DNA from: Nostoc sp. FACHB-892
GTDB lineage: Bacteria; Cyanobacteriota; Cyanobacteriia; Cyanobacteriales; Nostocaceae
Assembly (NCBI RefSeq): GCF_014698795.1
Contig: NZ_JACJTR010000024.1
Coordinates: forward strand, 44,493 to 108,492
DNA length: 64,000 bases
Direction: 5' to 3'
In this document: positions 55,182 through 63,921 of the stretch, piece by piece
Layout: each line of letters begins with the position of its first letter
Numbering within the stretch: position 1 is the stretch's first letter
Program-made: the position numbers and the translations under genes
Notes under the pieces: generated by a model
Told to the model about the DNA's origin: nothing
Seen by the model: the letters and a program-made list of their open reading frames with translations, nothing else
Database searches by the model: none

Positions 55182-56099
55182 TTGATGAACTGCTGCAACC
55201 AAAGAATAATTTTCTTTCTTTTATCAGTAGTGACTTTGGTGCTAGCGACGCGTAGTGTTTGGGGAATATTTGTCGTAAATCTACTAATATATCGAAGCTT
55301 TTGTAGGACTCTAGGTACTCAGTTATATAGTAAATTGAGCCGAGAGCTAACCATTCCTTTGTTGCCTTTGTCAGCAGGTCAGGCGTTAATGGAGTTGAGA
55401 GACAGACGGCTATATCGTTCCACGCACCGAACTTTTAAGGAATACTGCCGCGAACGCTTTGGTTACAGCCGTGATGCAGCGTACTTGAAGATTTCGGCTA
55501 CTGCTGTTTACGAGAATCTTAAAAAGTTTTTGCCGACCAATGGTCAGCAAATTCCAATGCCGACCAACGAACGACAACTGCGGTTTTTAGCAAAAGCTGA
55601 GTTGGAACCGGCTGTGCAAGCGAATGTATGGCAGCAGGCAGTAGAGCAAGCTGGCAATAAGATTCCATCCGGTCGGCTCGTGAAAGACGTGGTGGATAAG
55701 ATACGCGAAAGTCCGAAAGTACCCAATCCTTATCATATTGGGGAAATATGCCTTCTGTTGCCCAAAGATAACCCAGACTTGAGAGGTAAAACAGGTTATT
55801 GGGGCGTGGTAACTCATGTTGGAGAATACAACTGTACAGTCCAGACCTGGGACGGCGACTACACCGTAAAAATCGAACAGATGAAATCACTGAAATTGCT
55901 TGATGAAGATTGCTTTTTTATGCAGCAGTTATGTATGAGGTTACGGCAATTGCATCAAGTGCCCAGCCGTAACTCTTCTGTAGATTGGCTGTTGCAGGGG
56001 TTGGGGAAACAAGCCAAACCGTATCTATCATCCTTGCAGGCAAAGCTGCTGGCAGCTGTTGAAAGGGAGTATAACCTTGTTTGGAAGCAGCAGAAGTGA
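55182..56099 (+). CDS. hypothetical cyanobacterial protein, uncertain N-terminus
   Basis: The conserved part starts near 'SAGQALMELRDRRLYRST', followed by 'FKEYCRERFGYSRDAAYLKI' (a helix-turn-helix-like unit), a central helical stretch, and a C-terminal beta-rich part ('GKTGYWGVVTHVGEYNCTVQ'). I recall such HTH-like proteins on cyanobacterial plasmids. The first 45 residues (hydrophobic, Phe/Leu/Val) look like read-through of non-coding DNA and contain a GCTAGCGACGCGTAG element, so the true start may be the TTG near 55347 or later. It may be a truncated gene. Possibly a DNA-binding protein. Confidence 0.62.
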   Translation: MMNCCNQRIIFFLLSVVTLVLATRSVWGIFVVNLLIYRSFCRTLGTQLYSKLSRELTIPLLPLSAGQALMELRDRRLYRSTHRTFKEYCRERFGYSRDAAYLKISATAVYENLKKFLPTNGQQIPMPTNERQLRFLAKAELEPAVQANVWQQAVEQAGNKIPSGRLVKDVVDKIRESPKVPNPYHIGEICLLLPKDNPDLRGKTGYWGVVTHVGEYNCTVQTWDGDYTVKIEQMKSLKLLDEDCFFMQQLCMRLRQLHQVPSRNSSVDWLLQGLGKQAKPYLSSLQAKLLAAVEREYNLVWKQQK

Positions 56100-56487
56100 C
56101 GGTATAGCTAGTAAACAAGAGAGAGTATTTTACACCAAGCGAGGTGCGATCTATACTGGATGCCGCACTTGATCGCAAAGCTCGTTATTCTCACCGTGAT
56201 TATTCACGCTCTGTGGCCCGAACGTCAGAAAGTTAAAAACCAACGAAAAAATCTTTCCTTTCGCGTTTGATTGTTTTTTAAGCCCCAAAACGATCACGTT
56301 AGATCAATATATATATAGTCACTAATTACACCTAATGGCTCATACGGGGAATCACTTGATTATGATTTATGGATGGTGCTTACCCAATAGCCAAATGTGA
56401 TATTGAGCTAAAGTACGGCTCAGAGTTACCTTGGCTCAAGAAAATTAGAGATAATAGCAACATCCAGAATTAATTAAAGACCGAGCC
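56100..56487. other. intergenic region with second copy of the 32-bp repeat
   Basis: Contains the repeat copy at 56238-56269, and upstream GATCGCAA is shared with the flank of copy 1. No gene seen. The AraC gene promoter should lie in its last 150 bp, where no clear box stands out. Confidence 0.55.
56238..56269. repeat. 32-bp repeat, copy 2
   Basis: Identical to 20950-20981; see that entry. The minus strand reads QTRKERFFRWFLTF and then stops. Confidence 0.7.
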
Positions 56488-57384
56488 ATGACGTTGCACA
56501 GCAGTATTAATTTAATTAATCCGCACACAGGGCAGCGTTTTCCATCTGCCCCAGATAGTTCGGTTGTTCTGTCTAGTTTTCAAGCAGGATGGGATCACAA
56601 CTTCACCCTAGAGGTACAACGGCTCAAGCCAATGGAACTTACAGAACATTATATTGAAGGGCATCGACTGATCATCAATTTAGGTGACTCTGTGCGTTTT
56701 GGTTGGCATAGCGGCGGAAGAACCCATGAAGCCATTTTGCCGCCTGGGGGGTTTTGCCTTCAATCGGATGGCGAAACCAACGCTCCTTTCTGGCAGGATG
56801 AACTGACAGTAGCAGCGATCGCACTCTCACCAGATTTGATCACCGCCATTCTCGAAGACCGTGCCCCAACTGCCATTGATACTTTTGCCGAACGTCGCTG
56901 CATCACAGATGAGTTGGCATACAACTATGCTAGAGCTTTATCAAAAGAGTTGGCCCAACCGGGGGAACCCTTGTATGCACAAACTCTATCTCTGTCCTTC
57001 ACATTGCACCTGTTGAGCAAACATCACCGCAATGCCAAAAAACCTTTAAATCCAAAAGGGAAACTATCGTCGAAGCAACTAAAAGACGTGATTGAAACAG
57101 CACAAATGCAACTGGGTATAGAATTGAGCCTCAGCCAACTTGCTTGTGCCGCACAAGTTTCCGACTATTATTTTGCCCGATTGTTTAAGAACACCACAGG
57201 TTTAGCACCACATCAGTTTGTCCTGCGCCTACGGCTAGAACGAGCGAAAAAATTATTGCTCACAAGCCAACTGTCCCTTTCGGAAGTAGCATTGGCTGTA
57301 GGTTTTTTTGACCAGTCACACTTTAATAATGTCTTTAAACGTGCTTTTGGTGTCACTCCACGCGCTTTCGCTAAAACACTCTAA
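56488..57384 (+). CDS. AraC-family transcriptional regulator
   Basis: A 298-aa protein with an N-terminal cupin-like sensing part and a C-terminal double HTH: 'LSLSQLACAAQVSDYYFARL' and 'LSLSEVALAVGFFDQSHFNN', ending 'FKRAFGVTPRAFAKTL'. This is a full-length AraC/XylS-type layout. It stands 123 bp before the dienelactone-hydrolase-like gene on the same strand and probably controls it. Its ligand is unknown. Confidence 0.92.
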   Translation: MTLHSSINLINPHTGQRFPSAPDSSVVLSSFQAGWDHNFTLEVQRLKPMELTEHYIEGHRLIINLGDSVRFGWHSGGRTHEAILPPGGFCLQSDGETNAPFWQDELTVAAIALSPDLITAILEDRAPTAIDTFAERRCITDELAYNYARALSKELAQPGEPLYAQTLSLSFTLHLLSKHHRNAKKPLNPKGKLSSKQLKDVIETAQMQLGIELSLSQLACAAQVSDYYFARLFKNTTGLAPHQFVLRLRLERAKKLLLTSQLSLSEVALAVGFFDQSHFNNVFKRAFGVTPRAFAKTL

Positions 57385-57507
57385 AAATTGAGCAAGAATT
57401 TCCAAGTTTTTCAGTAGTGAGTTCTGCGAGTATCTAACTATCGGCAAGGGAACACAACCACAACAGCCGTAAATCAAGCTATACCTCAACTCAAGGAGCC
57501 AAACATC

Positions 57508-58551
57508 ATGCTGTCTATGAAAAAAATTGCTATAAAAACGCTGGTACTGGCTTCTTTTGGTTTACTAGCTCTACCTTATACCGCTACTGCTGACTTACAA
57601 ACTGTTGGAGCAAAATCTATGCCTACCCAAGGCCAAACTGTTGCAGCGAATGAGATCACAGTTCGTAAAGTTCAATTTCTCAGCCAGGGTACAAAGGTAG
57701 TAGGTAATCTCTATCTGTCAGCCAACATCAAAGCACCACAAGCATCTGTGGTTGTGGTAGGGCCTCAGTCGAGCGTCAAAGAGCAAGTAAGTCAAGTTTA
57801 CGCCCGTCAATTAGCAGCACAAGGATTTGTGGCTTTGACTTTTGATCATCGCACCTTTGGTGAAAGTGGTGGCGCACCCCGCCAGTTTGAAAACCCACAA
57901 ATGAAAGTTGAGGATATTCACAGTGCAGTAACTTTTTTACGGGCATTACCGGAAGTTAAGCCTGATGCAGTTGCTTTGATGGGTATTTGTTCAGGTGGTG
58001 GATACTCTGCAAAAGCGGCGGCAATGGACTCTTCAATTAATGCCCTTGTTACCGTAGCTGGCTTCTATCATGACCCGCAGGTAATGCGTCAATGGTTGGG
58101 TGAGAACTACGAAGCTCGTCTCAATATGGGAAGACAAGCTCGTATTAAGTATGAAAAAACTGGTCAAGTTGATTACATGACCAACGTAGAGCAAAACAAC
58201 CTTAACGTAGCTATGCCTGGTCAAGAAGCCTATGATTATTATGGAACTAACCGTGGTTTGCGTTCTGGCTGGGTCAATCGTTCAGCAGTGATGTTCTTTG
58301 AGCCTTTCTTACAATTCAATGCTATTGATGCTGGTCGTGATATCAAGACTCCAACTTTGGTGATTCATTCAGATAGCGCTTTAGTTCCTGATGGTGCGCG
58401 TCGCTTTTTCCAGAGCATACCAACCAATCAAAAAAATTTACACTGGATGACTACAGAAAATCACATTGCCTTTTACGACCAACAAGAAGTTGTGGAGGAA
58501 GCGGCTGTTAAGGCAACAGCATGGCTCAAACAAACACTCAGTAGAAATTAG
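57508..58551 (+). CDS. exported alpha/beta hydrolase, dienelactone-hydrolase-like
   Basis: A 347-aa protein with a signal peptide (about residues 1-28, 'LVLASFGLLALPYTATA') and an alpha/beta hydrolase fold. The nucleophile elbow is 'GICSGGGY' with Cys161 in the central position, as in dienelactone hydrolases. The acid is in 'VIHSDSALVPDGARRFF' and the His in 'TTENHIAFYDQ'. AAGGAG precedes ATG 57508. With the AraC gene upstream it forms a small regulated unit. Substrate unknown; the family also contains thioesterase- and peptidase-like members. Confidence 0.88.
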   Translation: MLSMKKIAIKTLVLASFGLLALPYTATADLQTVGAKSMPTQGQTVAANEITVRKVQFLSQGTKVVGNLYLSANIKAPQASVVVVGPQSSVKEQVSQVYARQLAAQGFVALTFDHRTFGESGGAPRQFENPQMKVEDIHSAVTFLRALPEVKPDAVALMGICSGGGYSAKAAAMDSSINALVTVAGFYHDPQVMRQWLGENYEARLNMGRQARIKYEKTGQVDYMTNVEQNNLNVAMPGQEAYDYYGTNRGLRSGWVNRSAVMFFEPFLQFNAIDAGRDIKTPTLVIHSDSALVPDGARRFFQSIPTNQKNLHWMTTENHIAFYDQQEVVEEAAVKATAWLKQTLSRN

Positions 58552-58892
58552 TCCTAAAATTATGATGTTGGTTAAATCCAGGTAAAGCTAGAGAGACTCT
58601 CATGCAATTAGGGAGCAAGCTGAGTCAAAACATCATCACATCATATGTATGTAGTTGCACGTTGAAGCTATTACGTGTAATAAGAGCCTCAAAGCCTTCT
58701 CAATTGATACAAGTGATACAAGGCGCGATTGCCCGCCTGATAAAAAGCCTGCTCGCGCCACTCGTGTTAAGCCAATGCTGCTCAATCTCCCCCAATTGAG
58801 ATCATCGTTACGCACACTTGACTAGAATTAAAGTAGTAAAAGAGAGTGAATCGTTCGCTTTTTTGAAAACCGTGTTTCTTTAGGTTAATGTT
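58552..58892. other. intergenic region
   Basis: No supported feature. A 65-codon frame at 58602 has no ribosome-binding site or motif and is not called. Confidence 0.5.
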
Positions 58893-59927
58893 TTAATTAG
58901 TTTGACTACGTATTAATAGACGTAACATAACTAATAAAATAGTGGAATAATGCGGAATTTTTCTAATCCATTTTAAGAGAGCGTTCTGATTTGAAATATT
59001 GATTTTTTCATTTTCTGAAATATGCAGCAAGCAAATGTCTAATTCTTCAAAGAACTGTGACTTTTCAAAATCGAGAACTACAGGTAAATCTTTACTGATA
59101 GATTTGTTGACCTTTCTTATTGTAGATACGTAATATTCCTGAGCATCTAGCCCAAGCAATGCAAGGAGCTTATCATTACTTTTATACTTGAAGTATGTCA
59201 TACTAAAAATCAGCAGCAAAAAGAACTTGCAGACTAACTTTGCCTTTAATCCATTAGAAAGTTGTAATTCGGATTTAATAATTGCACCAAAAAAATCTCC
59301 ATGTCGATTCTCATCTTCACTCCATGATTTATAGAAGCCAAAAATAGGATAAATAGAGTATTCAGGATAAGATTCTAAATGCTCGAAAATGGTTATGTAA
59401 TAACAGCTAGAAATTCTCTCAGACAGATAGGTAGAGTAGATAAACCATGAAAAAGGTAGAAAAATATATTTTCTATGTTCTTTCTCTAGAAAACCTAATC
59501 CAGGTTTAATATGAAAATCTAAGAGGGCTTTATTTAGAAAACTAGCGTGACGGGCTTCATCACGAGACATCAGGGAGAATCCATCTGAAAGGACGCTGTT
59601 TGTTTCCTTAAGTTCAGATGATAATTCTTTGTATAGGATAAATCCTGAGTACTCAGCAGCACAGTACATTTCCAGAAGTTTAATTATGAGTTCTCGCGCC
59701 TCACCTTGAATGTGATCCCAAGACTGCTCAAATCTTTCGTCACGTATATACTTGTCTTTAGTGTAGTCCTTCTTTAGATTGGCGATAGCAGTACTAAAGG
59801 CTCCTTGAAAACTTGAGGTATCAGTACTAGAAAGTTTTTTGATGTTAGTTGTATAAAATCCTGGGCAAATGAGAGTTTCTTTCGCTAAAACCTCAGTGTT
59901 TGGCTGTGTATTTTCAACATATCCCAT
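58893..59927 (-). CDS. acsF: Mg-protoporphyrin IX monomethyl ester oxidative cyclase (AcsF-like), divergent
   Basis: A 344-aa di-iron oxygenase homologue that would form the fifth ring of chlorophyll. The family landmarks are clear: 'CPGFYTTNIKKL', 'RFEQSWDHIQGEARELIIKL', 'CAAEYSGFILYKELS', 'LMSRDEARHASFLNKAL', 'YPIFGFYKSWSEDENRHGDF' and 'IRKIPHYST'. The EARH and ENRH motifs supply iron ligands. Several normally conserved positions differ (for example 'YTTNIKKLSSTDTSS'), so this is a divergent paralogue, perhaps for special oxygen or light conditions. No haem oxygenase or hemN partner is adjacent. An accessory plasmid is an unusual place for it. Upstream is a TATACG-AGCG-CGTATA palindrome. 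Confidence 0.9.
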   Translation of the reverse strand: MGYVENTQPNTEVLAKETLICPGFYTTNIKKLSSTDTSSFQGAFSTAIANLKKDYTKDKYIRDERFEQSWDHIQGEARELIIKLLEMYCAAEYSGFILYKELSSELKETNSVLSDGFSLMSRDEARHASFLNKALLDFHIKPGLGFLEKEHRKYIFLPFSWFIYSTYLSERISSCYYITIFEHLESYPEYSIYPIFGFYKSWSEDENRHGDFFGAIIKSELQLSNGLKAKLVCKFFLLLIFSMTYFKYKSNDKLLALLGLDAQEYYVSTIRKVNKSISKDLPVVLDFEKSQFFEELDICLLHISENEKINISNQNALLKWIRKIPHYSTILLVMLRLLIRSQTN

Positions 59928-60254
59928 ATTCTAAATCCTCTATTAAATGTCAGTCCCGATACTACTTTAATAGAATAATCTTAAGCTTGATTTATCGCCT
60001 TTTCCTGCACCCTCGCAGACATTAGTGCAATTACCTTAACCTCTCACTGATGATGCTTCACTCATCTTGCTCTCTTGGTACTGCCTACTATCTATACGAG
60101 CGCGTATACTGAGAGAGCTTTTTTACAACCTGTCCGACTTTTCAAACATCCTCTGAGATAGATGTATTGATTTACAATAATTTCAGTCAATATATCGGTT
60201 GAACTGCCTGCCTTGCGGAAGTTAAACCACAGCAATTGCTGCTAAAGAACGTGA
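59928..60254. other. divergent region between acsF-like and Nudix genes
   Basis: Contains the palindrome TATACGAGCGCGTATA at about 60092-60107, flanked by CTCTC and GAGAG. It may be an operator for the acsF-like gene. No gene seen. Confidence 0.45.
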
Positions 60255-60920
60255 GTGGCGGTATTAGACCGCAGTGCTGTTAAATTAATAGTTAGGACTC
60301 CCGTTGTGGCTAACGATGACACCTTGAGCATTATCGAATTGCTAGAAGAACTGCGAGCAATAGCACAGCTTGGATTGAACTATTCAAAAGACGGTTATGA
60401 TCGCGAACGCTACGAGCGACTTCTTGCTCTTGCTTCGGCACAGTATTCAGCACTGTGTTCCCTCCCTAGTTCAGAAGTAGAGAAGCGATTTCGCACAGAG
60501 CTGGGGTACATTACGCCGAAAGTGGGAGTGTCCGCTGCAATATTAAACGACCAGGGTCAGTTATTGTTGGTTCAGCGAACTGACGATAGTACGTGGTGCT
60601 TGCCGTGTGGTTGGGCTGAAGTTCGAGAAACGCCACAGCAGTCGATTGTGCGCGAAGTGCTAGAAGAAACGGGTTTGCTTGTGGAAGTTGGTTCGTTGAT
60701 TCGTCTTGGTTGGCGTATGCCTGGAGATTTTGGGCAGCCGCACACCACTTATCATCTCCAGTTTTATTGCACGGTTGTCGGTGGAACGTTGCAAGAGTCG
60801 CATGAAACAACGAAGATTGGGTACTACTATATATGGTCTATCAATAGATGGCATCTCGATCATCAGGTTGAAGCCGAAGCAGCACACCAGTATTGGCGCA
60901 ATCAACGCAGTCAGGGCTAG
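60255..60920 (+). CDS. Nudix hydrolase with Nudix_N-type domain
   Basis: A 221-aa protein starting at GTG 60255 (start uncertain). The N-terminal helical domain 'DTLSIIELLEELRAIAQLGL' plus 'YDRERYERLLALA' is the one found on hydrolases of X-linked nucleoside diphosphates. The Nudix box is intact: G-W-A-E-V-R-E, then REVLEETGLL, following the GX5EX7REUXEEXGU rule. It would hydrolyse an NDP-X substrate such as an NDP-sugar. The 3' end overlaps the YrhK-like gene by 4 bp, tail to tail. Confidence 0.92.
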   Translation: MAVLDRSAVKLIVRTPVVANDDTLSIIELLEELRAIAQLGLNYSKDGYDRERYERLLALASAQYSALCSLPSSEVEKRFRTELGYITPKVGVSAAILNDQGQLLLVQRTDDSTWCLPCGWAEVRETPQQSIVREVLEETGLLVEVGSLIRLGWRMPGDFGQPHTTYHLQFYCTVVGGTLQESHETTKIGYYYIWSINRWHLDHQVEAEAAHQYWRNQRSQG

Positions 60921-61195
60921 GTATGTGGTGACTCATCAGTGTAATCTGTCGCCACTGGTACGAGTTTTCCTTGAGTTTTTAAATAGCTATTGCAGTCAGT
61001 TTTTGGGAGAGATGGAGAAGAACTTGAAGAAGATGGCATGAAGAAAATAGAACCAATCAAAAATAAAACACCCTCTGATAAGTGCAGTAGAGACATGGGT
61101 GAAAAATGTTGAGCAATCTCAAACATTGAATCAATTAGAAACAAACCAGAACCGAGCAAAAATAACCAACTTGCGATCAAAATTCGTTTTTCCAC
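60917..61195 (-). CDS. YrhK-like small membrane protein
   Basis: A 92-aa protein from GTG 61195 with AGGAT about 7 bases upstream. It has two hydrophobic helices ('LIASWLFLLGSGLFLIDSMF' and 'HLSEGVLFLIGSIFFMP') with the repeated L/I-GS-F pattern of YrhK-like proteins, then a Ser-rich cytoplasmic or periplasmic tail. Function unknown. It lies tail to tail with the Nudix gene. Confidence 0.68.
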   Translation of the reverse strand: MEKRILIASWLFLLGSGLFLIDSMFEIAQHFSPMSLLHLSEGVLFLIGSIFFMPSSSSSSPSLPKTDCNSYLKTQGKLVPVATDYTDESPHT

Positions 61196-61399
61196 GCTAA
61201 TTATCCTTCGTTAAATCGTTTAGGAATTGAAGTGTTCGAGGGAAGGTTCCTGTGCTGGTTTTGTAACTTCCCTTTCATAACACTTTGTAACGAGATCGAT
61301 TACAATTACAATTTAAGAGAATCTAAAAGCTCTGGAATACTTGAATCTTGCCCGTTTGTCAAAATCTTGCTGTCAGTTTTGGAATGACTCAAAACTCCT

Positions 61400-62293
61400 A
61401 TGGCAAAGACATCTCAGGTCAATAGCACCCCGCCACACAAGTCAGAAATTCCTATCCCAATCATGTCCAGTGAAACCCTTGGCTGGCAACCACTGCTAGT
61501 TGAGGAATTTCAGCAACCTCCTGGGGGAACCGATCTACCAGAAGCCTGGGCAGGACACTCCATCGCGCTTTGTTTAGCCCCTCGTCCCCATCGCATCTCT
61601 CAAGTGGTGGGAGATCGCCGCTACACTGGTCTTTACTCAAAAGGCGATATCTCGATTACTCCGGCTGACATTCCTGCATCCTACCGTGCAGAAGGGAACG
61701 ATCACTATCTTCACGTCCTAGTGCCTACCCAATTTTTTCAATCCGTTGCCCAACAAACAGCAGAACTTGACCCCACTCGCCTGGAATTAGTAACGGAATT
61801 TCGTATGCGCGATCCTCAACTAGAGCAAATCTTGATGCTGCTTAAGGCAGAACTCTACAAAGGAGGTGACGGCGTTGGGCGGCTTTATGTCGAATCGCTG
61901 GCAAATGTGTTAGCCATTCATTTATTGCGGGAGTATTCCAGCACCCAGCCCCGTATCCCACGGCATCCAGGAGGCTTGGGCGATCGCCAACTCCTACAAG
62001 TCTCGGAGTACATTCATGCCCACCTCGATCAAGAAATCAAATTGGTTGATCTTGCCACTGTTGTGTCGGTGAGTCAATTTCATTTCAGCCGCCTGTTCAA
62101 ACAATCAATGGGAATGTCACCGCATCAGTATTTACTGCAACTGCGAGTGGAGCAAGCTAAACAGTTATTGAAAACATTGAAATTGCCGATCGCACAGATT
62201 GCGCTTCAGTGTGGATTTAACAGCCAAAGCCACTTAGGCAAGGCATTCCGAGAAGCAACCGGAATGACTCCTAGTGATTATCGCCAGCAATAA
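61400..62293 (+). CDS. AraC-family transcriptional regulator
   Basis: A 297-aa protein. The C-terminal double HTH is clear: 'IKLVDLATVVSVSQFHFSRL', 'PIAQIALQCGFNSQSHLGKA', ending 'FREATGMTPSDYRQQ'. The N-terminal sensing domain ('SIALCLAPRPHRISQVVGDR') resembles those of cyanobacterial iron or aromatic-responsive AraC proteins. It is similar in size and layout to the AraC protein at 56488 but not nearly identical. The ATG lies at 61400; no good Shine-Dalgarno is seen. The next gene is a GNAT fragment in another frame. Confidence 0.92.
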   Translation: MAKTSQVNSTPPHKSEIPIPIMSSETLGWQPLLVEEFQQPPGGTDLPEAWAGHSIALCLAPRPHRISQVVGDRRYTGLYSKGDISITPADIPASYRAEGNDHYLHVLVPTQFFQSVAQQTAELDPTRLELVTEFRMRDPQLEQILMLLKAELYKGGDGVGRLYVESLANVLAIHLLREYSSTQPRIPRHPGGLGDRQLLQVSEYIHAHLDQEIKLVDLATVVSVSQFHFSRLFKQSMGMSPHQYLLQLRVEQAKQLLKTLKLPIAQIALQCGFNSQSHLGKAFREATGMTPSDYRQQ

Positions 62294-62331
62294 ATCAAGA
62301 GCGTTATTATCAGGTAACTGAGGCAGAGCAA

Positions 62332-62679
62332 ATGGTGGTGGAAATTATTGAGATCCTTGCCAAGGTTGCTGGAACAGAAACAGCACAATTTTGGCAATAT
62401 CTGATTGAACAAGTTGGGAGACACGAACCGCAGCAACACCATTGTGAAGTGTTTTTTCTTGGGCTGAAGCCATCTGCACGAGGAAAAGGCATCGGTCAAG
62501 ATTTACTCAAACCTGTCCTCGATTACGCTGATGAGAACCAAGTTCCCTGTTATCTTGTTTCCTCAAATACTCGCAATATTTCCTTCTACGAGCGACATGG
62601 ATTTGCAAAATATTGCCCCATCAAGATTACTGACACTTACTCTATGACGGGCATGTGGCGGGATTTTGTTAATCGCTAA
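62332..62679 (+). CDS. GNAT acetyltransferase, probably N-terminally truncated
   Basis: A 115-aa protein with motif A 'VFFLGLKPSARGKGIGQDLL' and 'SSNTRNISFYERHGF', the complete second half of a GNAT fold. The first strands and helices of a normal GNAT (150 or more residues) are missing. An open frame without a start continues a short way upstream and meets a stop before the AraC gene ends. It is likely a relic left by a rearrangement next to the AraC gene. Confidence 0.7.
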   Translation: MVVEIIEILAKVAGTETAQFWQYLIEQVGRHEPQQHHCEVFFLGLKPSARGKGIGQDLLKPVLDYADENQVPCYLVSSNTRNISFYERHGFAKYCPIKITDTYSMTGMWRDFVNR

Positions 62680-62898
62680 CAATCTTATCCAATCCATTTG
62701 CATTGAGCCAATGTCACCCCTGACTGTCTTATCAGTATATTTAAGCCAATCACTAACGATTTTGCTAGAATTCAAGCTTTTAAATTCATTGCTATATACC
62801 AATAAGACGGTCAGGGAATGTCACCCGCTATTGCTGGTACACGACTGGCGATCGCTACACTCAAGAGCGGATGGGTGCTTCCCTTTTCTTTTTGTAAG

Positions 62899-62927
62899 CA
62901 TAAAGTGAGCAAATTGCTCATCTTATG
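62899..62927. repeat. 29-bp palindromic repeat, copy 1
   Basis: CATAA...TGAGCAA with inverted half TTGCTCA...TTATG. An identical 29-mer lies at 63368-63396; both are followed after 4 bases by CAGTGACAA. Confidence 0.8.
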
Positions 62928-62958
62928 TTTTCAGTGACAAATATACTGTCACTGTAAG

Positions 62959-63101
62959 GATAAGGTGAGCAACTTTGAAAGTATAACTTGAGCAACTAAG
63001 CAGCCCAAAGGCTTTAATTGCGTTGGGAGTTATTAGTTGTAAATAGATTTTGAAACAATAACCTGAGCAAAGGTTCTGTTTTGTAACTGTAACCTGAGCA
63101 A
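62959..63101. repeat. four direct TAAxxTGAGCAA repeats
   Basis: Direct copies at 62959-62973, 62982-62996, 63056-63070 and 63087-63101 share TAA-N2-TGAGCAA with the palindromic copies. A further copy is at 63342-63356. Confidence 0.75.
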
Positions 63102-63367
63102 ACATACTCACGCAGGATACCAAGCAACTTAAATTTTCCTTTTAAGCCGTGAAAGCTAGAAATAGCAATAGTTTAGCAGCAGATTGTATTTTCAATAACT
63201 TTATTTTAATGACAATGAACCATGAAGAAATAGGACTTTGAGATAGGCGGGTACAAAAGCGATCGCTCTGTCGAAAAAGAAATCAGATTCTTCATCAGAG
63301 GTATTTCCCCTCTTTAGGTTTACCGTCTTTACTTTGGGGCGCATAACTTGAGCAACCCAGTTGAAAC

Positions 63368-63396
63368 CATAAAGTGAGCAAATTGCTCATCTTATG
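63368..63396. repeat. 29-bp palindromic repeat, copy 2
   Basis: Exact duplicate of 62899-62927, 469 bp downstream. Confidence 0.8.
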
Positions 63397-63707
63397 CCTA
63401 CAGTGACAATTGTGACTTTAGACAAAATCTGCCCAAGCCACAAGGCATCACTTGTCCGCCTTTGAATGCCCAACACTGATACTATCGTAGGCAAATTTCT
63501 TCTGCCATAAAACTAATACAGCCAAAAGTTGCCTCAAAGTTGGAAAGCAAGGCATCACTTGTCACACAGTTGAAAAACCAGCTAAAAGTTGTCCAAAAGT
63601 TAGGCTCACTCCTGCCGATTATTCAGCCCTACCAACAGTCAGCCTGCAACCGAAGCAGTAACATCAACCGGATTCTAAGTTATATCTCCTTCTACTCCTC
63701 GATCCAA

Positions 63708-63764
63708 GCATAAGTTGTCCGAGTTCAATCCAAGGCATAAGTTGTTCGATTGTGACAACTTATG
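63708..63764. repeat. CATAAGTTGTCC-type direct copy and palindrome
   Basis: A single site at 63708-63720 is followed by a palindrome at 63736-63764 (CATAAGTTGT / ACAACTTATG). Confidence 0.7.
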
Positions 63765-63890
63765 GCTAAAGTCACACGGTTCTCGTTTGAGTGAAATACA
63801 AAATAAGATACCCTTATCTTTTATCCGACTAAAACTACGATTAAAACCAACGAACCCCAGCAAAGAGGCAGGGGAGTGTGTGACTTACAC

Positions 63891-63921
63891 CATAAGTTGT
63901 CCGCGATGGACAGCTTATGGT
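63891..63921. repeat. CCATAAGTTGTCC palindrome
   Basis: CCATAAGTTGTCC...GGACAGCTTATGG, a near-perfect inverted repeat of the same family with one mismatch in the right arm. Last member before the window ends. Confidence 0.7.

Noticed and set aside
58602..58799. 65-codon plus-strand frame
   Set aside because: No start signal or recognisable domain.
62666..62908. 80-codon plus-strand frame after the GNAT fragment
   Set aside because: Hydrophobic mix without motif, overlaps the start of the repeat array.
62899..63921. CRISPR array
   Set aside because: Repeats are irregularly spaced, occur in both orientations and vary in sequence; no uniform spacers.
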